Source of the DNA: Microbacteriaceae bacterium
GTDB lineage: Bacteria > Actinomycetota > Actinomycetes > Actinomycetales > Microbacteriaceae
Direction: 5' to 3'
DNA length: 9,123 bases
Assembly: GCA_003454135.1 (NCBI GenBank)
Contig: DMKW01000025.1
Location: 9,487-18,609, forward strand
Both the position numbers and the translations under genes were made by a program. This document shows positions 7,008 through 9,123 of this stretch, one piece after another (the first letter of the stretch is position 1; every line of letters begins with the position of its first letter). The notes beneath the pieces were generated by a model. The model had not been told where the DNA came from. It saw only the letters and a list, made by a program, of their open reading frames with translations, and made no database searches.

Positions 7008-7029
7008 GGTGCGCCCTGAATGGCGCGCC
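7008..7029 (-). terminator. GC-rich hairpin with following T-rich run upstream of the binding-protein gene
   Basis: On the minus strand GGCGCGCC, a 6-nt loop ATTCAG and GGCGCACC form 7 Watson-Crick pairs and one C-A mismatch. GTTGTGTTCTTT follows directly, with 8 T in 12 bases. This has the form of an intrinsic terminator. It could end dnaG transcripts, or act as a leader attenuator if the operon promoter lies further upstream. Only 31 bases separate it from the ATG at 6976, leaving little room for a promoter after it. Its role is inferred. Confidence 0.45.
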
Positions 7030-7093
7030 CGTGCACTGCTGTATGACTCCTTGGTAACACAGATAGCGGGAGCGCGACCAATCGTGAAGGCCG

Positions 7094-7107
7094 ATATTGA
7101 CCAATAT
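7094..7107. promoter_or_regulatory. AT-rich 14-bp palindrome, candidate operator of the transporter operon
   Basis: ATATTG, a 2-bp centre and CAATAT form a perfect inverted repeat in an otherwise GC-rich window. It lies 118 bases before the binding-protein ATG and 52 bases after the dnaG stop. The position and symmetry suit a dimeric transcription factor binding site. A GTGACC box at 7126-7131 and the AT-rich stretch around TAAATA (7105-7110) could belong to an overlapping promoter, but the spacing is not convincing. No regulator gene is present in the window to match it. Confidence 0.4.
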
Positions 7108-7158
7108 TTACTCATCTGCAACAACGGTCACCGGAATTGCGGGACCTGGCCCCAGCGT

Positions 7159-9036
7159 TCAGTCGGTGCGGAGTTCCCGGCGCTCTGCCTCGATGCGCAC
7201 GAGTTCCACCTGCACCTCGCGATAGGCGCCAGGGTCCGCGGTGGCGTCGGTGCGCTGCAGCCGGCCGAGCATCTCGGCCTTGCGCCGCAAGAGGTCCCGG
7301 TCGATGAGATTGGCCGTGACGCCCTTGCAGTATGTGGTGAGGTCGCGGCCCTCCTTCTCGGGCAGCGGTGCCACGCCGAGCTCCTTGACGAGCATCGCGA
7401 ACGGCGCCGGAACCTCGGCGATCACCCGGTCGAGCCATTCCGGCGAGTCGAAGGCATCCATGCTCGCCGCGATGCCGTCGCGGACCACGGCGAGGGAGGC
7501 GTTCGCATATGCCGTGCGGCTCGCGCGCTCGGCGAGATCGAGGCCGATCGCCTCGGGGTGCTGCAGGAGAGCCATGAGGGAGTCCCGCTCCAGCCGCGTC
7601 GAGGGGTCGGTCGGCAGGTGCACGAGCGAAGGGCCGGTGTTCCGGGCGTCCGCACCGGGCTCGGCCGCGGCATCCGCTCCGTGCCGGGGCTTCTGCGCCT
7701 CTGGCGCCCGGCCGTGGGCCGACGCCACCGCCCGGCCGACCTCGGCGAGGTCCATGCCGAGCCAGCCGGCGAGGTTGCGCACGTAGCCGATGTTGAGGGC
7801 CTGGTCGCGGATCCCCGCCACGACGGGCGCTGCCGCGCGCAGCGCGCCTACTCTGCCCTCGACGGTGTCGAGGTTGTGGCCGGCGAGCACGCGTCTGACC
7901 ATGAATTCGAACATGGGCCTCTTGGCCGTGATGAGCCGTCGCACGGCATCGTCACCGCGCTGGAGTCGCAGGTCGCACGGGTCGAGTCCGTCGGGCGCGA
8001 CGGCCACGAACGTCTGGGCGGCGAAGCGCTGTTCTTCGCTGAACGCGCGGCTCGCGGCCTTCTGGCCGGCCTCGTCGGGGTCGAAGGTGAAGACGACCTC
8101 GCCGAGGCCACGGGAATCCGCGTTGTCGACGTCTCCGAGCACACGCCGGATCACCTTGATGTGGTCGACCCCGAACGCGGTACCGCACGTCGCGACGGCC
8201 GTGGTGATGCCGGCGAGGTGGCACGCCATGACGTCGGTGTAGCCCTCCACAACCACCACCTGCCGGCCCCGCGAGATGTCGCGCTTGGCAAGGTCGAGCC
8301 CGTAGAGCACCTGCGACTTGTGGTACACCGCCGTCTCGGGGGTGTTGAGGTATTTGGGGCCCTGGTCGTCATCCAGGAGCTTGCGCGCGCCGAAGCCGAG
8401 GGTCTGGCCGGTGACGTCGCGGATCGGCCAGACGAGCCGCCCGCGGAACCTGTCGTAGGTGCCTCGGTCGCCCTGGCCGACGAGGCCCGCGGCGAGCAGC
8501 TCCGCCTCCGTGTAGCCGAGTGACTTAAGGTGCTTGCTGAGCCCGCTTTTGGGCGCGAATCCAACACCGAATCGTTGCGCGGCCGACGGGTCGAAGCCGC
8601 GCTCCCCCAGGAATTTGCGTCCGATCTCGGCATCCGGCGTCGTGAGTTGAGCGACGAAGTACTCGGCAGCCGCTTGGTTCGCGGCGAGGATGCGCGCCCG
8701 GTTGCCGTGGTCGCTGTTGGCCTGGCCGCCGTCTTCGTAGTGAAGCTCGAAGCCGATCCGCGCCGCCATCCGTTCGACGGCCTCCGTAAAGGTCGTGTGA
8801 TCCATCTTCTGGATGAAGCTGAATACGTCCCCGTCTTCGCCGCAGCCGAAACAGTGGTAGCGGCCCACCTGCGGCCGCACGTGGAAGCTCGGACTGCGCT
8901 CGTCGTGGAAGGGGCAGAGGCCCTTGAGCGATCCGACGCCGGCACCCTTGAGGGTGACGTAGTCGCCCACGATGTCGGCGATATTGATTCGCGCTCGAAC
9001 CTCGTCGATATCGTTTCGTCGAATGAGGCCGGGCAC
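7159..9036 (-). CDS. dnaG: DNA primase DnaG
   Basis: A 625-residue primase that makes RNA primers for replication together with the DnaB helicase. The N-terminal zinc domain has Cys41, His44, Cys62 and Cys65 (CPFH and CFGC), with SFHVRPQVGRYHCFGCGEDG typical of Actinobacteria. The polymerase core starts with YDRFRGRLVWPIRDVTGQTLG (194-214). The TOPRIM part shows VVVEGYTDVM (261-270) with Glu264, and FTFDPDEAGQKAA (316-328) with the metal-binding pair Asp319 and Asp321. The FDPDEAG form differs from the commoner FDGD but keeps both acids. A Pro/Ala-rich linker at about 450-475 leads to the C-terminal helicase-binding domain (about 480-625). The start is GTG at 9036; MPGLIRRNDIDEVR aligns with the usual primase N-terminus. 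There is no good ribosome binding site, but a TAGAAT box 6 nt upstream points to leaderless expression. Nothing links it functionally to the transporter operon. Confidence 0.98.
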   Translation of the reverse strand: MPGLIRRNDIDEVRARINIADIVGDYVTLKGAGVGSLKGLCPFHDERSPSFHVRPQVGRYHCFGCGEDGDVFSFIQKMDHTTFTEAVERMAARIGFELHYEDGGQANSDHGNRARILAANQAAAEYFVAQLTTPDAEIGRKFLGERGFDPSAAQRFGVGFAPKSGLSKHLKSLGYTEAELLAAGLVGQGDRGTYDRFRGRLVWPIRDVTGQTLGFGARKLLDDDQGPKYLNTPETAVYHKSQVLYGLDLAKRDISRGRQVVVVEGYTDVMACHLAGITTAVATCGTAFGVDHIKVIRRVLGDVDNADSRGLGEVVFTFDPDEAGQKAASRAFSEEQRFAAQTFVAVAPDGLDPCDLRLQRGDDAVRRLITAKRPMFEFMVRRVLAGHNLDTVEGRVGALRAAAPVVAGIRDQALNIGYVRNLAGWLGMDLAEVGRAVASAHGRAPEAQKPRHGADAAAEPGADARNTGPSLVHLPTDPSTRLERDSLMALLQHPEAIGLDLAERASRTAYANASLAVVRDGIAASMDAFDSPEWLDRVIAEVPAPFAMLVKELGVAPLPEKEGRDLTTYCKGVTANLIDRDLLRRKAEMLGRLQRTDATADPGAYREVQVELVRIEAERRELRTD

Positions 9037-9042
9037 TTGCTC

Positions 9043-9048
9043 ATTCTA
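9043..9048 (-). promoter_or_regulatory. -10 box of a likely leaderless dnaG promoter
   Basis: The minus strand reads TAGAAT, then 6 nt (GAGCAA), then the GTG start of dnaG. Many actinobacterial leaderless genes have a TANNNT box at just this distance, so that transcription starts at the first base of the start codon. No clear -35 box is visible, which is also usual for that class. The absence of a Shine-Dalgarno sequence fits. Confidence 0.5.
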
Positions 9049-9123
9049 GGTTCGGTAGGCGACGCACACGGCGCGAGGGCTCGTGCTGGGGAGCGTGCGC
9101 GGCCGGCTCGCCTGCGGAGGAGC
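9049..9123. other. Right window edge, no identifiable gene
   Basis: On the minus strand one frame is open from the edge to a TGA at 9041-9043 and ends in RRVRRLPNLE. It could be the tail of an upstream gene, which in many Actinobacteria is dgt (dNTPase). The stretch is too short and too unspecific to call, and the other frames show nothing recognisable. Confidence 0.3.

Larger units (their letters stand above)
6977..7158. other. Intergenic control region between dnaG and the transporter operon
   Basis: This 182-base gap between two genes of the same direction has no supported gene. It contains the palindrome at 7094-7107, the hairpin at 7008-7029 and the ribosome binding site at 6986-6992. 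Directly after the dnaG stop I find no strong terminator: the GGGGCCAGGTCCC stretch at 7141-7153 pairs over only 3 bases. It must hold the operon promoter unless dnaG transcripts read through. Confidence 0.6.

Noticed and set aside
7122..7140. CGGTGACCG palindrome and GCAA/TTGC ends after dnaG as a terminator
   Set aside because: The central palindrome leaves a loop of one base and the outer arms pair over only 4 bases; no T-rich tail follows.
6874..8523. Long open frame (549 codons) on the plus strand opposite dnaG and the binding-protein start
   Set aside because: It is antisense to a certain gene, its product is Arg/Gly/His/Val-rich with no recognisable motif, and such frames are common opposite high-GC genes.
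8151..9044. Minus-strand frame of 297 codons starting just before dnaG
   Set aside because: Shifted frame of dnaG with a Ser/Arg/Thr-rich product; the zinc and TOPRIM motifs are in the dnaG frame.
1..9123. Mobile element, phage, defence or CRISPR content
   Set aside because: No transposase, integrase, terminal repeats or regularly spaced repeats are visible, and all supported genes are housekeeping or transport genes in one direction.

Overview
The window looks like chromosome from a high-GC actinobacterium, most likely Microbacteriaceae. This rests on the base composition, GTG starts, the actinobacterial form of the primase N-terminus, and a GC-rich oligopeptide-type ABC operon with fused ATPases. 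The family-level assignment is an inference. Every gene I can support lies on the minus strand, so the window reads from right to left. Long open frames on the plus strand are antisense shadows of high-GC coding DNA.

Right part (9036 to 7159): a complete dnaG primase of 625 residues. It starts at a GTG preceded at 6 nt by TAGAAT, which suggests a leaderless transcript. The 87 bases beyond it, up to the window edge, contain no gene I can name. Between dnaG and the next gene is a 182-base non-coding gap. It holds an AT-rich 14-bp palindrome (7094-7107) and a GC-rich hairpin followed by a T-rich run (7008-7029). Together these make a plausible control region for the transporter operon.

Middle and left (6976 to 562): a family-5 (oligopeptide/dipeptide/nickel type) ABC importer in the order lipoprotein binding protein, DppB-like permease, DppC-like permease, fused DppD-DppF ATPase, then a third separate ATPase. 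A strong hairpin (5285-5314) separates the binding-protein gene from the permease genes. It could lower downstream transcription so that binding protein exceeds membrane complex. From the first permease on, genes abut or overlap by 1-11 bases, the pattern of a translationally coupled operon. The third ATPase keeps Walker A, Walker B and the signature motif but lacks the switch histidine and has a changed D-loop.

Left edge (572 to 1): the first 190 residues of a D-isomer-specific 2-hydroxyacid dehydrogenase, with its own strong ribosome binding site and an 11-base overlap with the third ATPase. It runs off the window. Its coupling to the transporter suggests the imported substrate or a breakdown product may be handled by a 2-hydroxyacid/2-keto acid step, but the substrate cannot be read from the sequence.

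I see no mobile element, CRISPR array, tRNA or rRNA, and no clear sign of a wholly new system. The less ordinary points are the three-ATPase operon with one degenerate ATPase, the dehydrogenase attached to it, and the regulatory structures around the binding-protein gene.
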